Source of the DNA: Apostichopus japonicus
Lineage: Eukaryota > Echinodermata > Holothuroidea > Aspidochirotida > Stichopodidae
Reading direction: 5' to 3'
NCBI RefSeq assembly: GCF_037975245.1
Contig: NC_092561.1
Span: forward strand, 7,996,001 to 8,060,000
DNA: 64,000 bases
In this document: one piece after another, positions 23,705 to 36,276 of the stretch
How positions within the stretch are numbered: position 1 is the stretch's first letter
Layout: the number at the start of each line of letters is the position of its first letter
Translations under genes and position numbers: made by a program
The notes under the pieces: generated by a model
The model's database searches: none
Told to the model about the DNA's origin: nothing
Seen by the model: only the letters and a program-made list of their open reading frames with translations

Positions 23705-26700
23705 CCAGAGTAACAAGCATAGTGTGGGAGTCAAAGTAACCATAAGAGGGCAAGTGTGTGAGACATTTAACCTATAAAATGTAGAAAATGCCCTTGCCAA
23801 ACCTTTTTATGAAAAGTTTGGAAACAACTAAACGAGTATTGTTTTTTCTGCTGACAGGAAAATGTTTTCCGTCAATTTTTCGGTATTAAACAAATGAGCA
23901 CTATCCTACCAATGTCAGCATATGTAAAAATGAATCCTAACCACTTCAAAAGTAAACCTCCTGATTGAAAAGGTGTTTACTAAGAAAACAGCAAACCACA
24001 AAAATGTGACACGAAGATTGGAATCTTATCATAGTTGTTTAAAGATCTATCTTATCACTACTTCAAGGATTTTTTGTAGCCATAGCTCGGAACGTCAATA
24101 TTCCAATGCATTAAAAAGTTACATGATTTTGCGCGACTTTTTCGAGGTACAGCGGTGAGGTGGGTGTGGGGTGGGGGAAGGGGGGGGATTTTCATGTGTT
24201 CACAGTTAGTAGACTATCTCTACTGAAATGCCATAATGCTGTATTCGAGTTAAGTTATGTTAGATGGTGAATTCTAGTAAATTCTAGAACTATTGCGGTC
24301 GAGTAAACGCATAGATTGCGGCCATCGTCTAGGAGACTATTATTGTTGCTGCATTTGAGTAAAAGAACTATGAGAACGACGCAATTGAGAGAAATGAAGC
24401 GATTGTTGCAGTTCAAGTAGATCGAAACACCAGATTGTTGCAACAATTTGAAAAAGAAGTATCAGAATTGTTTCATGTTGCCCTCAAGTCACTCCCGATA
24501 GTATAATTTTAAAATAAAAGGTTTTATAATCTAATGTTTCATAGAAATCATAATCAATATAGTTTTCAAAATTGCATAATTTTTCAAATAATTAATATTT
24601 CTTTTTCTTTTCTTTTCTCTTCTCTTCCATGCAATCTTCATTCACGCCTGCAGGTAAGACCCTTTTCTTTTTGCCTTGTTCTCTCAAACCTTACGTACAA
24701 TTTTACCGTTCTAAGTAAGTGCGAGTCCTGTTTTACTTCAAACAAGTTGCTAGTTACCGTGGTTTCGACGACGACGACAACAACTGTAGACAGACTGAGT
24801 GGGACAGAGTTTTTTCGATTGTAGAAACATTTAAAAAACAAGAAATTAAGAAAATTAGAGAAAGAGAGAAACAGAATACAACAGAAAGATAAATCGTCGC
24901 CCATTGTGAATTTTTTAAACTTCTTCGACACGTTTTGAAGAAATTAAAAATGTAACACCACCGACCGTTGTGAGATTCTCGCGAAGAGAATAATCTCGAT
25001 TCATCATCACCGTTAAGTGCTCGAATCATATTCGGCTCGTCATCCCTACAAGTCGACCGTACGTACGTACGTCAGTCGAATCTTTTGCTCCTCGCTCGCT
25101 TAAAAGAATTACTCACTCTCTCTCTCTCTCTCTCTCAATATCTCACTATTCGCTCATCCCCCTCTCTGCCGTTCCATTAAAAGACGGTAATTCCATTCCT
25201 GAAGCAGACTGGAAAGCCAAGTCAATATTTTAATCAAGCACTAAGTTCATTTTCATCATCCTAGGCTCTCTCTCTTGCTTGGGTTGTTTACTCATGACTT
25301 GGTCCGATTTTGTGCTCAACTCGTTTCAGCCTCTCCGTCTTCTTCCTAACACCTGCCAACCTGCCTGCCTGGTAAAGGTAATCAGGCGTGTTCCACCTCC
25401 TCCCTGTGCTATGCCACCACATTCATCTAGTACTGATTCTTTTGGTGTCTGCTTAATTCTTCACATCAATGGAATCCATTTTGCACGCCGAATGAGAACA
25501 AAATTCAAGGTAGAGCAACTTTGACAAGAGATGGAAAAAGGATTTTTTCTCTCCCCCCTCTTGATTTTTTTTTTTCTTTTAAGAAGGGAAAAAAAGAAGG
25601 AAAGACATTGGGGAAAAAAATTGTTAAAGTGAGAAAGAGAGAGGAGAGAGAGAGAGAGAACGATAGAGAGATGAGGAGGAGGAGAGAGGAGAGAGCGGAG
25701 AAAAAGTTCACAAAAGAGGTCAGCTGTTAAAGAAAAAAAGTAGTTATTTCTGTTTGGCTGTGATGTAAAATTAAGGGCAATGTACCTTAAGGCATAATTC
25801 TGTAGCAATCAGACCTAGTTTTTTAGTTCTCTTTTTATTTATTTTCCCCCCTTCTTCTTTCCTGTTCTCCTTTTTATTTATTTTTGTATTTTTTTCAATT
25901 CTCTCCACACCTATGCCCCCCCCCCCAAATCTTCACATGCACTTAAGAATAGAAACCCATCTGCAACGATCGTTGAAAATGTCGGCGATGAAATTACCGT
26001 TGTGGTCGGTAGATTACCATTTTTGTACCCCCCTTCCACATCCATTAAATTGCTTTTGCAACTCAAAACACTGCCTGTTCCAAGGACCCCCTAATACTTA
26101 TAATAGTTGCAAGCATCCTTTCCGTATTTGTGTGTGTGTGTTTTCGTTATTTTTTGAGTCAGATATGTGTCAACAATTAAAGTAGAAAGAAAAGGAAACA
26201 AAAGAAAAAGAGTCCCTTTTCAGTATTTTTGGTCATAGGGGCGTATAAGTGACCAAGATTTATATTCTTTATAGAGCTCACAGACACAAACAACTCCCCA
26301 CTTGATTGTTATTTGATCCATAAACCTATGTTTTGCCACAAAAAAAAAAAAGGAAAGGAGCAATATATAGATTTTTTTTTTCCACCCCCTCTATCCAGAG
26401 TAAAAGTGGATAAAGTGTATATTGAGTGACCATTGACGAGTATTGAAGTGGACAGTTTTATGCAGAGTGTCATACCTGTTGACCTCTATCAAGCTGTGTG
26501 TGTTGAAAAGATTACATGGGAGAAAGGGTGGCCTCATTGGCTGCAGTGTCAAATAGGGCTATTGCGTGAATGGAAACCCCTGGGGGGATAGAGGGGGGAG
26601 GGGGTTACCCTATAACTTGACCTGTTTGTGGTTAACTTGGTCAAGATTCGGAACAAAAGGTTCAAAACAAGGGGGTACTTTTTGGCCCTGTAGGCCTCTT

Positions 26701-28880
26701 TCTGAACTCTTCCTGTTAAAGTATGTAATGCACTAAAAAGAAAAAAAATTGTTGTCAAAACAGATTAAGGATCCTGTGCAATTTGCTGTTTATTTAATCC
26801 TCATAAAATGATATTGTACAGAATTTTAAAAACAATTATGTCTGTTGGGTAACATTTAATTAGTCATTTCATGTATATAAATATATATATTTATATATAG
26901 CATATAAATTTACATATACATATCAATCTGCTTTTTGAATTTGTGAGGCCTTACATCTCATATCAATTAAATTGGTTATTGTTTATTATTGACAGATTTT
27001 CTAGCTGATATATTTTCAAAACTCTTTGGTGTCGTGCATACACAGTGTGTGGTACATTTCCTTTTCTAATATTTGGGGGGGGGTTGACATGTGGGTGGGC
27101 ACATGGGGGGTGGGGAGGGTTCTTTTTTCCCCCCTCTCTACCAGTGGTGGATGAAAGGAGGAAAACCGTCAGAAAAAGTTTAACATTTTCGTGGCTTGTA
27201 AATAGTTGATGAATTGAGATTGGAATGTATTCACACCTGGCAATGTTTAAAGAAAGAAAAAATTGTCTGACATTGAAAAAAAATGAAAAAAATCACTGGT
27301 CTTGTTTGACTACAGGTTCTGTATCAGTGTACACAGCGTGTGCCATTGCTGACCTTGTATTTATAAATAATAATGTCCTTGACCATGTACTGTCTGATTT
27401 CCTACAACCTTTCAGAACTGCTGACTTCGGTTTTGTAAAATATGTATATATGCAACACTATTCACTTGTGTACGTTTATGCTTACATAGCATTATGTCCA
27501 CTTAAACTATAGCATTTGGCTATATATGCCAACGTACCAATTTATGCTAATTATATCAAGTGTGCGTTCATAATATGCAAATAATTAGTCGGTTATTAGT
27601 AATATGCTATTGACCTTTTATTCTGGATGTAAAGTTTTCAAAGGAGAGAAAAATAATTTTGTAAAGTAAATACTATATATACAATGGAGTTGAATAAATT
27701 TGGGTTAATTTTCACAAGATGGCAATTTTCTCATAATTTGTCAAAGCATTACAAAAAGAGTACCATTCAGACACAGAAGACTCGTGGAGGCGGGGACAAA
27801 ATTTTCCTCACCATTATTTTGGGGGGAATCATGCAAAATATTGCTGTATATTTTAGCATTCCTAATAAGGAGGTTTCTCCATTTTGTTTCAATGACACAA
27901 TGGAAATTCTAAGCTATGTACTAAATCTGCTGTTTTCACATTTGTATTACAATTTTGGCCTAATTTGCATATTACATTTCTAGCTATGCTACATCAGATA
28001 CGTACAGTATGCTTGGCCTTTTTCTTCTTTCGGCAAAGTCATCAACGAATACAGAGTTTGAAATCCTGCACGAGCTAGTTCATAGGCAGACAATTAATTT
28101 TTGTATGCCATTATGTTGCATGGACCAGTTATAACCACTTCTGTCAGACCAGGTTGCATTAATTTTATACAACTTTTGGTTTCTGTGAAATGTCCCTTTA
28201 AAATATCTTAAGAGCCACCAATTAGAACGGCTGGACTACTTAGTCTAATACACAGACCACAAAATGGTTGAAAAGTGACACCTTCACCCTTAAGAAAGTT
28301 CCTTGATTTTTTTTTTTGGGGCTTTCAGGTACCATTAAGTTTGTTAGTTTTTTGGTTTGACCCTTATTAATAACATACATCTGATTGATCAGCACTGCTT
28401 TAACCTGGAAATAACTGCTAATGACATTTAGCCAGGAAATCCTTATGTCAGTTCTGGTCAGGCTGTCTGCCGTTTAGAGACGATCGCACTTCCCTGCCAC
28501 CATCTTGTAACCTGTTACATTCAGTTTGGTAGTTGAAAGGGGAAGCCATAATTGCCTTTATAGAAATATAGGTTGGGTACAAAAAAAAACCTGGAGGGAA
28601 AACACTATCACCTTGACACCAACCGTTGATAAAACTCCATATCTGCAGCACGAGGTAGCTAACTGATGTATCCTTCAACTGTTGTTGTTCTTTTGTTGTT
28701 TTTTGCAGGTAAAGATATCAATCAGCTATTTTAATGAAATTGCATTTAGTGTTGTTATATTTAACAAAGCTGTGAACTATGCTATAATGTTTAACATATA
28801 CTGGATGCAAATCCATCTAAGACTGTGTGTATTACCACCTAGCTTCTCCTATACGATGAAATTATACACCATTTACTGCG
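23705..28880. other. Spacer; polypurine/polypyrimidine and CpG-bearing patches
   Basis: (TC)n lies at about 25,119-25,137 and (GA)-rich DNA at 25,635-25,700. The block 24,890-25,110 keeps many CpG dinucleotides, unlike the AT-rich surroundings, and may be regulatory or conserved. Open frames of 90-115 codons here follow the polypurine composition. No gene was recognised. Confidence 0.45.
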
Positions 28881-28916
28881 ATATATATAAATATTAGATA
28901 TATATATATTTTATAT

Positions 28917-28992
<76 letters not shown>

Positions 28993-29002
28993 TATATATA
29001 TG
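28881..29002. repeat. (TA)n microsatellite, SINE tail
   Basis: An almost pure TA tract directly joins the 3' tail of the minus-strand SINE that follows it on the map. TA tracts abut both copies of this SINE, so the tract is probably the element's own 3' tail after expansion. Confidence 0.85.
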
Positions 29003-29121
29003 AAAATCGAAATGAGTTGGAAAATCAAGAACAGTGAAAAAACTTCCAGCCTCCACCGGGATTCGAACCCGGCCTCCCGCTCTGTACGCGGACACCCTAA
29101 CCCAACTAGGCTATGGACGCT
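29003..29121 (-). mobile_element. tRNA-derived SINE, complete tRNA-like head
   Basis: On the minus strand, 29,120 to 29,047 folds as a tRNA. It has 7-bp acceptor arms (AGCGTCC and GGAGGCT, one mismatch), an A-box-like TAGCCTAGTTGGGTTAGG, a TCCGC/GCGGG anticodon stem with a GTACAGA loop, and a perfect T-arm CCGGG-TTCGAAT-CCCGG. The T-arm contains a perfect B box, GGTTCGAATCC. TTTTTT follows within about 10 nt, then a tail shared with the 2.2-kb copy and a (TA)n tract. The loop would give anticodon ACA, not used by normal tRNAs, which with the shared tail argues for a SINE. Confidence 0.7.
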
Positions 29122-29880
29122 GATTGTATGTCCAGAGGTTCGAAACTGGTAAGGAAGGTCGTAATTCCACTGTAGGCGTTTGTCACCTGTATCGAACAAT
29201 ACTAGTTCTGTTTTTGGTGTATATATATATCATAAACTATGTGATGCTGTCAAATGCATTCACAAAGTATATTACCAAATTTGAAAACTTTTTACATCTA
29301 CTCCATACAACAACATGCTATGAGGATTTTTTGTTTAACCTTAGAACCAGCAGAAAGTATTTCCAGCAATTTTGACAATAAAAGCAATCAACTTTTAGCC
29401 ACTGGAATGTCTCCCTGTAATAACAAAGTATATATTGTAAGAAGTTAAGTCTTTTTTTATTTTAGAAGGAATGACAATTTGGATCTTGGAAACAATATAG
29501 AGAAAATGCTCAGTCAAACAGGATCTAAAAAGGGAAAAAAAAGGGGGGGATAAGCAAGATGCAATTTCCTCTGACAATTGTGTAATTGAATTTCTGTACC
29601 ATTACGGCATTGCCCAGTCGACCGCCGTGGAATGACGTCGTCGCACTGCAAATGCATACGAAATGATTATTAAACATTTGCCATGCAGCTTTCCCCAATT
29701 TTTTTTTCTTTTTTTCCTTCCCTCTCTTTTTATTTTCCTGACGTTTCCATCAAGTCGCGAAAATCATCCAATTGTGTAAAGTACCCTTTTCCTCTCGCTT
29801 GGGTTCTCTCCTCCCACCAGCCTCGGTAAACACCGCCGAGCCAGAAGGGTAAATAGCACATCGTTCTTTCACCTCGTTGT
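29122..29880. other. Spacer, CpG-bearing on its right side
   Basis: From about 29,610 the sequence contains clustered CpGs and a CRE-like TGACGTCG at 29,633. It leads into the candidate promoter. No gene was recognised. Confidence 0.4.
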
Positions 29881-29990
29881 GCAAACAGTAACCACAGTGC
29901 AACTGCTCCGTCCTTTAACCGCCGTGTGACATCACGTTATAAAACCGAGAGTCAAGAGATATTCCTCCTCTCCGGTCTAAACTCTCTGTC
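29881..29990 (+). promoter_or_regulatory. Candidate TATA promoter
   Basis: TGACATCA (29,927-29,934, a CRE/AP-1-like site) lies 3 nt upstream of TATAAAA (29,938-29,944). A pyrimidine-rich initiator-like CCTCCTCTCC follows about 25-30 nt downstream of the TATA box. The block is CpG-bearing. No clear first exon follows, so a transcript is not proven. A chance TATA in AT-rich DNA is possible, but the combined spacing is good. Confidence 0.25.
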
Positions 29991-31629
29991 GTTTTGAATT
30001 TCATAAATGACCACAATGGGGGGAGATCTAGGCCTTAATTTTAGTTTACTGCAATTTGTGTTAGGAGAGCAAACAAATTTAACTGACATTTTCTTTATTA
30101 ATCTTTCTTTCCATTTATTATTTCTTCTCTTTTTTCTTCTTGTTTCCCTTTCCCTTTCGTTTCCCCTTTTGTTTTTGGTGTAGAGGGGGTGGGGGGGTTG
30201 GGGGTGGGGGTTACACCTAGCTGCTATTAAAGAGGCATATATATATATTTGAAACAACTGTTACATATTTGTAATAGAAAACCAGGGGTAGCAAAGTCAC
30301 ACAATATGTGTATTACAGTTATTAATATGGCCGTGGTTCAGTCACTGCATCTGTTGAAGATATTAAATGTTGTTCTTACCAACTGTTTCACCTTGGGTGA
30401 CCAATCCTTTTCTCTTTTTTTTTTGTAATGAAATGTTTTCTCTTTTGGCATAATATCTTTTCAATTATTTTCCATCAGTTTAATATTGTAGGCTGCTCAG
30501 CAGCGCTCACCAAGGGCACTTTCTCTATTCAGCTAATGCCCTTAAGTTACAGATGGAGGAAGCAAGCAGCTAGAAAATAGTATAAGTTGTAAAGCAATTA
30601 CAGTTGGTGCCTGTATATGAAATGGGGTCTTTTTTTCAATTTTTTTTTTTCTTTCTGTGAGCTCGTGTGCTACCCAGTATGGAGTAAATAATTGTGTGGG
30701 TGTTAATTTGAAAGGATTTTAAATGAAGCCTATCTGGCCAATTTTTAAGCCTTTTGCAATGAAGGGGTGTTTTTGTGAACATATTTTTTTTCTTTTTCTA
30801 TATATATATGTGCCGACAGAAGCCCTTAGGATTGAAGAGCCTTCCGATGAAATGTAATTTCCTGTATAACTGTTCCATGTGTTTTTCTCGATATATATAC
30901 GTGTATATATATATATATATACCTACCCCGGTCCGTTATATATAGTCATCCTAGTTTAATTATCTCCGAATCCTAGACGTGGTGTAACATGCAGCTCCAG
31001 ACTAGCTTTGAATAGTACGTGTCTCGCGGTTTGCAATTTTACACAGAGAACGGAACGTTCACGGTTCGGTCAACAGTCGAACTTTTGTATGTAGAGAATT
31101 ATTTGATATCGAATAAATATGGTGGAAGTTGTCCAATTAGCCATACAAACCCTTGTTTGCATTATAATGTCGAAAGGGATGACTCAAGGTAGAGCCATAG
31201 TCTTGATATGTGACAGTCCTCCCCCCCTAAAAAAAAAAAAAAAATTATCAGAGTTTCTCTGTCATCAGTCGAAAACAATTTTTCCTCTGGTGGACAGCTA
31301 TCCTTTAGGTAGCAAACTCATTCACGTTCGACGGAGAGGTTAATAAGAATATAAAAGAAATGTCTCGGGTCCATGAGTTTTCAATTTATATTTCTAGTTA
31401 ATGGCTCTGTAGATTTGATAAAACTGTTGAACAAACCCAGAAAATCTCTGCTTTTCGAGGAAACCCATCATTAGGAATCAAATATAAACCTGATTTGCTT
31501 GTACAGTATGTCCATAAATCACTCCTGTTTCTTAATACAATCCACCACCTGTGGTAGGAAGGGAAGGGGAAGGGAGGGTTGGTGTTCAGCACTTTGGCAG
31601 ATTCACAGACCAGGTTTCCCACATAGAAA
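29991..31629. other. Spacer
   Basis: It contains a G-rich run at 30,186-30,212, short (TA)n tracts near 30,800 and 30,905, and a CpG-bearing block at about 31,010-31,090. No gene was recognised. Confidence 0.45.
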
Positions 31630-32060
31630 AATGATGACAATGATGATTCAACAGTGTGATTGTGTTAAGTTTTTCTAAAAAATGTTGACCTGTAAAATAT
31701 TCATAATGATAGTATTGAAATGCACAGACATAAACATAAACATAAACTAACCAACACAAACATTGATGACAATGACCATGATGAGACAATATTGTGTGAT
31801 TGCATAAAGTTTTTCTAAAGAAATGTTGACCTGTAAAATTAGGATAAAGATATCATTGAAATGCACAGACATAAACATAAACATACACTTACCAACACAA
31901 ACACAATATACATCTTAATTTCCACCTAAATCAAGACAAAAAATCCAACAGTGTGATTGCATATAGTTTTGCTAAAGAAATTTTGACCTGTAAAATATTG
32001 CATAATGATGATATTGAAATACACATACATAAACATAAATATATACATACAAAATACAAA
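31630..32060. repeat. Three tandem copies, about 135-180 bp
   Basis: Diverged units share GTGTGATTG, AGTTTTTCTAAA, GTTGACCTGTAAAAT and a CACAGACATAAACATAAACA tail. They start near 31,630, 31,764 and 31,945. Minus-strand open frames inside are by-products. Confidence 0.85.
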
Positions 32061-32810
32061 TACACACAAAATATCTGTAAAACATTTTGGAATTGATTTG
32101 ACGGAAACATCGTCGGCTACAAAGTTATTTAACTTTTGTACCAAGAAATTTGGCCTCATGTGCGTCGATCAGGCTGAGAGGTGAGACAACTCAATATAAG
32201 TGTTAGTCGAAGCATATCACACTACATGCAACATTATTGAACTGTTAAAATTATGTGACCTCTGTAACAATGATTTTACTATATGAACATCACCTGTGGA
32301 ACGTTTACCGTGCTAGTATATATCATCAGTAATTTGCTGGGTATAGTGAGGTTTCTTTAACTATAATTGACTGCGTGGATTATGGGAGAATTTCTGGTCA
32401 TATACCATTCATCAAGAGACTTAGGCTTAGTCCAGGTTTTCGTTTTGGAAAAGGAGTTGCAACAACTAAGAAAGAGGTGGTAGAGGGTTGAGGGATGAGG
32501 TGGGATGGGGGGAGATGGAAGGGGAGGGGGAGATGGAAGGGGAGGGTTGACCCTCCTGTGGAGGATGTGTCATCATCAAAATCATTGTATAAAATAGGTT
32601 TGAAGATTGGAAGGTAGGTGATGCTGTTTTATATTTTCACAGGTGCAGGGGGGGGGGGGATGAAGAGGGAAGGGGTAGGTGGATGGGCAGACAGGGCTGA
32701 TGAGAGTAGATTCTGTATGTTCTCTGGAATTTCCTGTCCTCATGATTGAACTGATTAATTAAACTAAATTAATGTTAAAGCTAAAATTGGATTATTTGGT
32801 GTGGAAGGAT
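32061..32810. other. Spacer with purine-rich tracts
   Basis: G/A-rich runs lie at 32,468-32,548 and 32,646-32,690. No gene was recognised. Confidence 0.5.
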
Positions 32811-33613
32811 TTAAAGCAGCATTTTGCGTTGGGTCGCTTTTTTCCACCTTTTTAACATGTGCATCGATTTTTTTACATGTATCAATCATAAAACAGCAAA
32901 CTAAGGTACCATCCAAGTTTCATCCTGCCAAGAGCGTTAATTAGCGAGTAATTAACGATTTATATCGATAACGAGTAAAAGTGTCCTCGACAAAGTTTTC
33001 ATATCTCCAAATCCACTAGTTTGAATTCCACCAATCAGTGAATAGTATGTTTATTCATGAGCATTTTGCGTTTGGTCGCCGTTTTCTACTTTTTTGACAT
33101 GTCCATCGAGTTTTTTACATACATCAAATCACAAAACAGCAAATTAAGATATTAGCCAAGTTTTTCCCTGCCAAAAACGTTAGTTAGCGAGTATTCCACA
33201 TACAAAATTAAATCGCATTCAGTTCCCAAACCCACTAGTTTGAATTCAACCAATCAGAGATGCAGGTTTAGTTATGAGCCGTTGCTAAAAATAGATTCAA
33301 GACTTTGCGTTAGTACAACTCCCTGGTACAACTGCCATATAGACTGTACACAAATCAAGCGTGGTGTTATATTACGTATCTGTCAATGACGTTCGTAGTG
33401 TTTAAATATTCATATTAGGGGCGAGGTTTATTTGGTTCCCAACGGAAAATATCTTGGAGAACAACACAGTTGAAAGTTGCAATTTTTTCGACTTTTATGC
33501 CACCATTTGAAGTAAAATATAAAGAGATAAGCTAGTTATGTATGTCGTTATGGCATCGTGGAGTCAGTGAGGTTGAGAAATACCATAGTCGAGGACGCAA
33601 AATGCTGCTTTAA
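32811..33613. mobile_element. MITE with TTAA target site
   Basis: The perfect 19-bp inverted ends are TTAAAGCAGCATTTTGCGT (32,811-32,829) and its complement (33,595-33,613). Taking TTAA as the target duplication leaves 15-bp terminal inverted repeats starting AGCAGCATTTTGCGT. Inside, a block of about 130 bp beginning GCATTTTGCGTTTGGTCGCC is repeated at about 33,060 as a diverged copy of the left end. TTAA duplications are characteristic of piggyBac and Kolobok transposons; which one applies cannot be told without a transposase. No ORF is present. Confidence 0.75.
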
Positions 33614-33731
33614 GTGGAATGGGATGGATAGTTGAGAGGCCGGTGGCTGGGGATGGGTCAGAGGGGGTGTCATCTTAGGAATGGCTGATTACGTTTGGAA
33701 ACTGACACAATGTAACGCGATATTAAAACTA
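33614..33731. other. Short spacer between two DNA elements
   Basis: It separates the TTAA element from the 2.5-kb element by about 118 bp. No features were seen. Confidence 0.5.
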
Positions 33732-36274
33732 TATGGGCGATTCCGTGAAAACAGGGACATGACCCCAAAATTTCAAACTCATTTCTGCAGCCATTTTTGG
33801 CTTCTAATATACTATAAACACATTTAGGGTCTGGGTTATGTACTTTTTTTTCCAACTATATCACGTTCTTCTACCAAAAAATGTGAATACCTGACTAATG
33901 TTGATTTTTGAGGGAACATTTGAGGAAGTAGTATGGATATTTCAAAGTCTCAGATTTCCATATTTGAAAGCACCCTAAATAAATTTGTTATATATGTATT
34001 GGTAGTGCCATTAGTGATATATTAAAATATTAATCACAATTCCTCCAAACAGTTTTGGTTTGTAGGCATATATGGCTGTAACGACACATAACTGATTTGA
34101 GAGCGTAATGCGAGTTACCGAAAGACCAAGTTTTTAACTTTTTTTTTTCACTGGAGCAGATAATTTCCTGCCATTTCATATTATGCTTCTAGTCAAAGTA
34201 AAGAGTATAAAAATAGTTGAAAGAATTAGAAATGTACCTAGTATATAGATATAAATAGACATTGAAAACTGTAATGCGAGTTACCAGTAATGCGAGTTAC
34301 CGCTGTAATGCGAGTTACCATATATCATTCCAATCACACTTGCAGTACTACTGATTAACAAAACAATACAGCGCACTAAATACTTATATAAGGTGTGCAC
34401 AGTAGTTACTTCCTGTACCCAGAATGCACTGCAATCTCGATTACATCACATGTGACCCTTAAAACAGTTCCAACAGACATTGATGATTTTATCACCTGAC
34501 CTTTGTGGAATCACGGACCTACCAAGTTGCATTCAACTGTGACATCATCAAATGAGTAAAGTTAGCCTATTCTTTCTCCATTTTCATGGGATAGTAATTG
34601 CTTAGTACAATATTTAGGACAAATTGTGAGCGCTTAGGCTATATTAGTCTGTAGCCTATCACATAGTAATCTATATGTTCAAGGATGGGCAAATATTGTA
34701 AATCATGACCATTATAATGTGCCTAACATCTTGATGGAAATTAGTCTTGATGTGAAAGCTGATGCTGCCAAGGGTGTGGGCACCTCAGAATTAGTGGGGT
34801 GGGCAGAGGGGATGGGACAGACGGGGAGTTTGCATAGGGGATGATTGGGGCTGCTGGGGGGGATGGGGCAGGATTGCAGAGGCTTGGTCAGTTGGAATAG
34901 ATTGGTGTGGTTTACCAATTCAAATGTGGGTTCCCCAAATATCATGATGTGCAAACCCCTTTCCCCAATATGAGTGTATAATCACTGCAATGTGAAAATC
35001 ATCCTTTACTCCAAAGCATTTCAAATCCCCAAATTACACAAAATAAGGCAGGCCACCGGATTTCACGGGAATTGATAACTGGAAATGGCCGAACCCAGGG
35101 ATGACAAAACTTCCTATCGATGAAGCCAGATGATAAAGAAGTTGGGAACCCCTTTGATTGCTAATAGTTGTGGCCAATTCAAGTTTGCATCAAAATTCTA
35201 ATTTGATACAAAACACCATCCATTCAAGGTTATCTAAAATGGCCATATATAGCTACCACCATGCCCTCATACCGCATGATGAAACATCTATTGTGTTATT
35301 GTTGATAATGTTATTATACTGATAGAATTAGGAACAAGGATTGTTTTATTAGTTACATGCTTTTCCTAAGAACCCTAAATACAAATTTCCAAAGAACCAA
35401 TCACTTGTTAACATGCCAAAGAAACTTTTCTTGTAATTCACTATATAAGCTGTGAACCTGTTTAACTTTCAGTAGATGTTTTGAGACATTAAAATGGAAG
35501 AGGAGAGCTACCAGATTGCTTGGATTAGCTTCATTGGAAATTGGATTGATAATTCAAGAGTGTACATTGCAATCTTGTAAGTCAACAATTTTGGATTGGC
35601 TTGATTGGAAATATGGATTGATAATTCAATAGTGTACATTGCAATCTTGTTAGTCAACAATTCTTCAGTTGATTTTCTGGTTCAATCAGCTTCGATTATT
35701 ATTGATATAATTGACAGGATGTTTTGCAAATTGTTGTTAAAATGTTGTTAAAAGTTTTGGAAAGAGTTTTTCAGTTTCTAAGAGTTTCCAAGAGTTTCAA
35801 AAATGGCTTTGGAGCATATCTCTTTCAAAGAATTTGATGAATAAAATCGATGACTGGAAAAAGTGTAATGCGAGTTACCGTAATGCGAGTTACCAGACTT
35901 TTCCCCCCTCCATACCACATCTGAAGTTGTTTCATATTTTCTACTGCTGATATATAAACATCAGTAGGGTAGATATCTTGTACATGTATACAATTGAAGA
36001 AATCATTCTTTGTTTGAGCACAGTGCCATTTTGTACTGGTGTCAATTTTTCAGGTGTCCTTTTTCCGTAATGCGAGTTACCGATATTTGGAAGCGCACCA
36101 TACATTAAGGCGAACACAATTATAATTCTTGATAATTTAATATTGTAGCTATGAATGTTGGGTATAACACCACAGAAAATTGAGGAGTAACACTAAACCA
36201 TATTCGAGCCACAGCACTTGGATTATAAAAAAACAGCAAAAAGTGTAATGCGAGTTACCATGGAATCGCCCATA
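33732..36274. mobile_element. 2.54-kb TIR element with eight internal motifs
   Basis: TATATGGGCGATTCC (33,730-33,744) is perfectly inverted at 36,262-36,276. With TA as the target duplication the element is 2,543 bp with 13-bp ends TATGGGCGATTCC. It contains eight identical copies of GTAATGCGAGTTACC, all on the plus strand. The last lies 2 bp inside the right terminal repeat. A 71-bp tandem duplication lies at 35,521-35,662. The longest ORF is about 80 codons, so no transposase is encoded and the element is non-autonomous. TA duplication suggests Tc1/mariner/pogo-type mobilisation, but the superfamily is unproven. Confidence 0.75.
34105..36259 (+). repeat. Eight copies of GTAATGCGAGTTACC
   Basis: Exact 15-mers start at 34105, 34271, 34287, 34305, 35865, 35880, 36067 and 36245. 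Three are clustered at 15-18 bp spacing and two are directly adjacent. Each contains the short dyad GTAA/TTAC. Subterminal repeated motifs are known transposase-binding sites in several DNA transposons; that role here is an inference. Confidence 0.9.
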
Positions 36275-36276
36275 TA

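Noticed and set aside
25461-25808. Open frames on both strands of 68-115 codons
   Set aside because: Explained by the polypurine/polypyrimidine tract; low-complexity Lys/Arg/Glu or Phe/Ser/Leu.
29047-29120. Functional tRNA gene on the minus strand
   Set aside because: It folds as a tRNA, but the anticodon would be ACA and the downstream tail matches another copy at 2.2 kb, so a SINE head is more likely.
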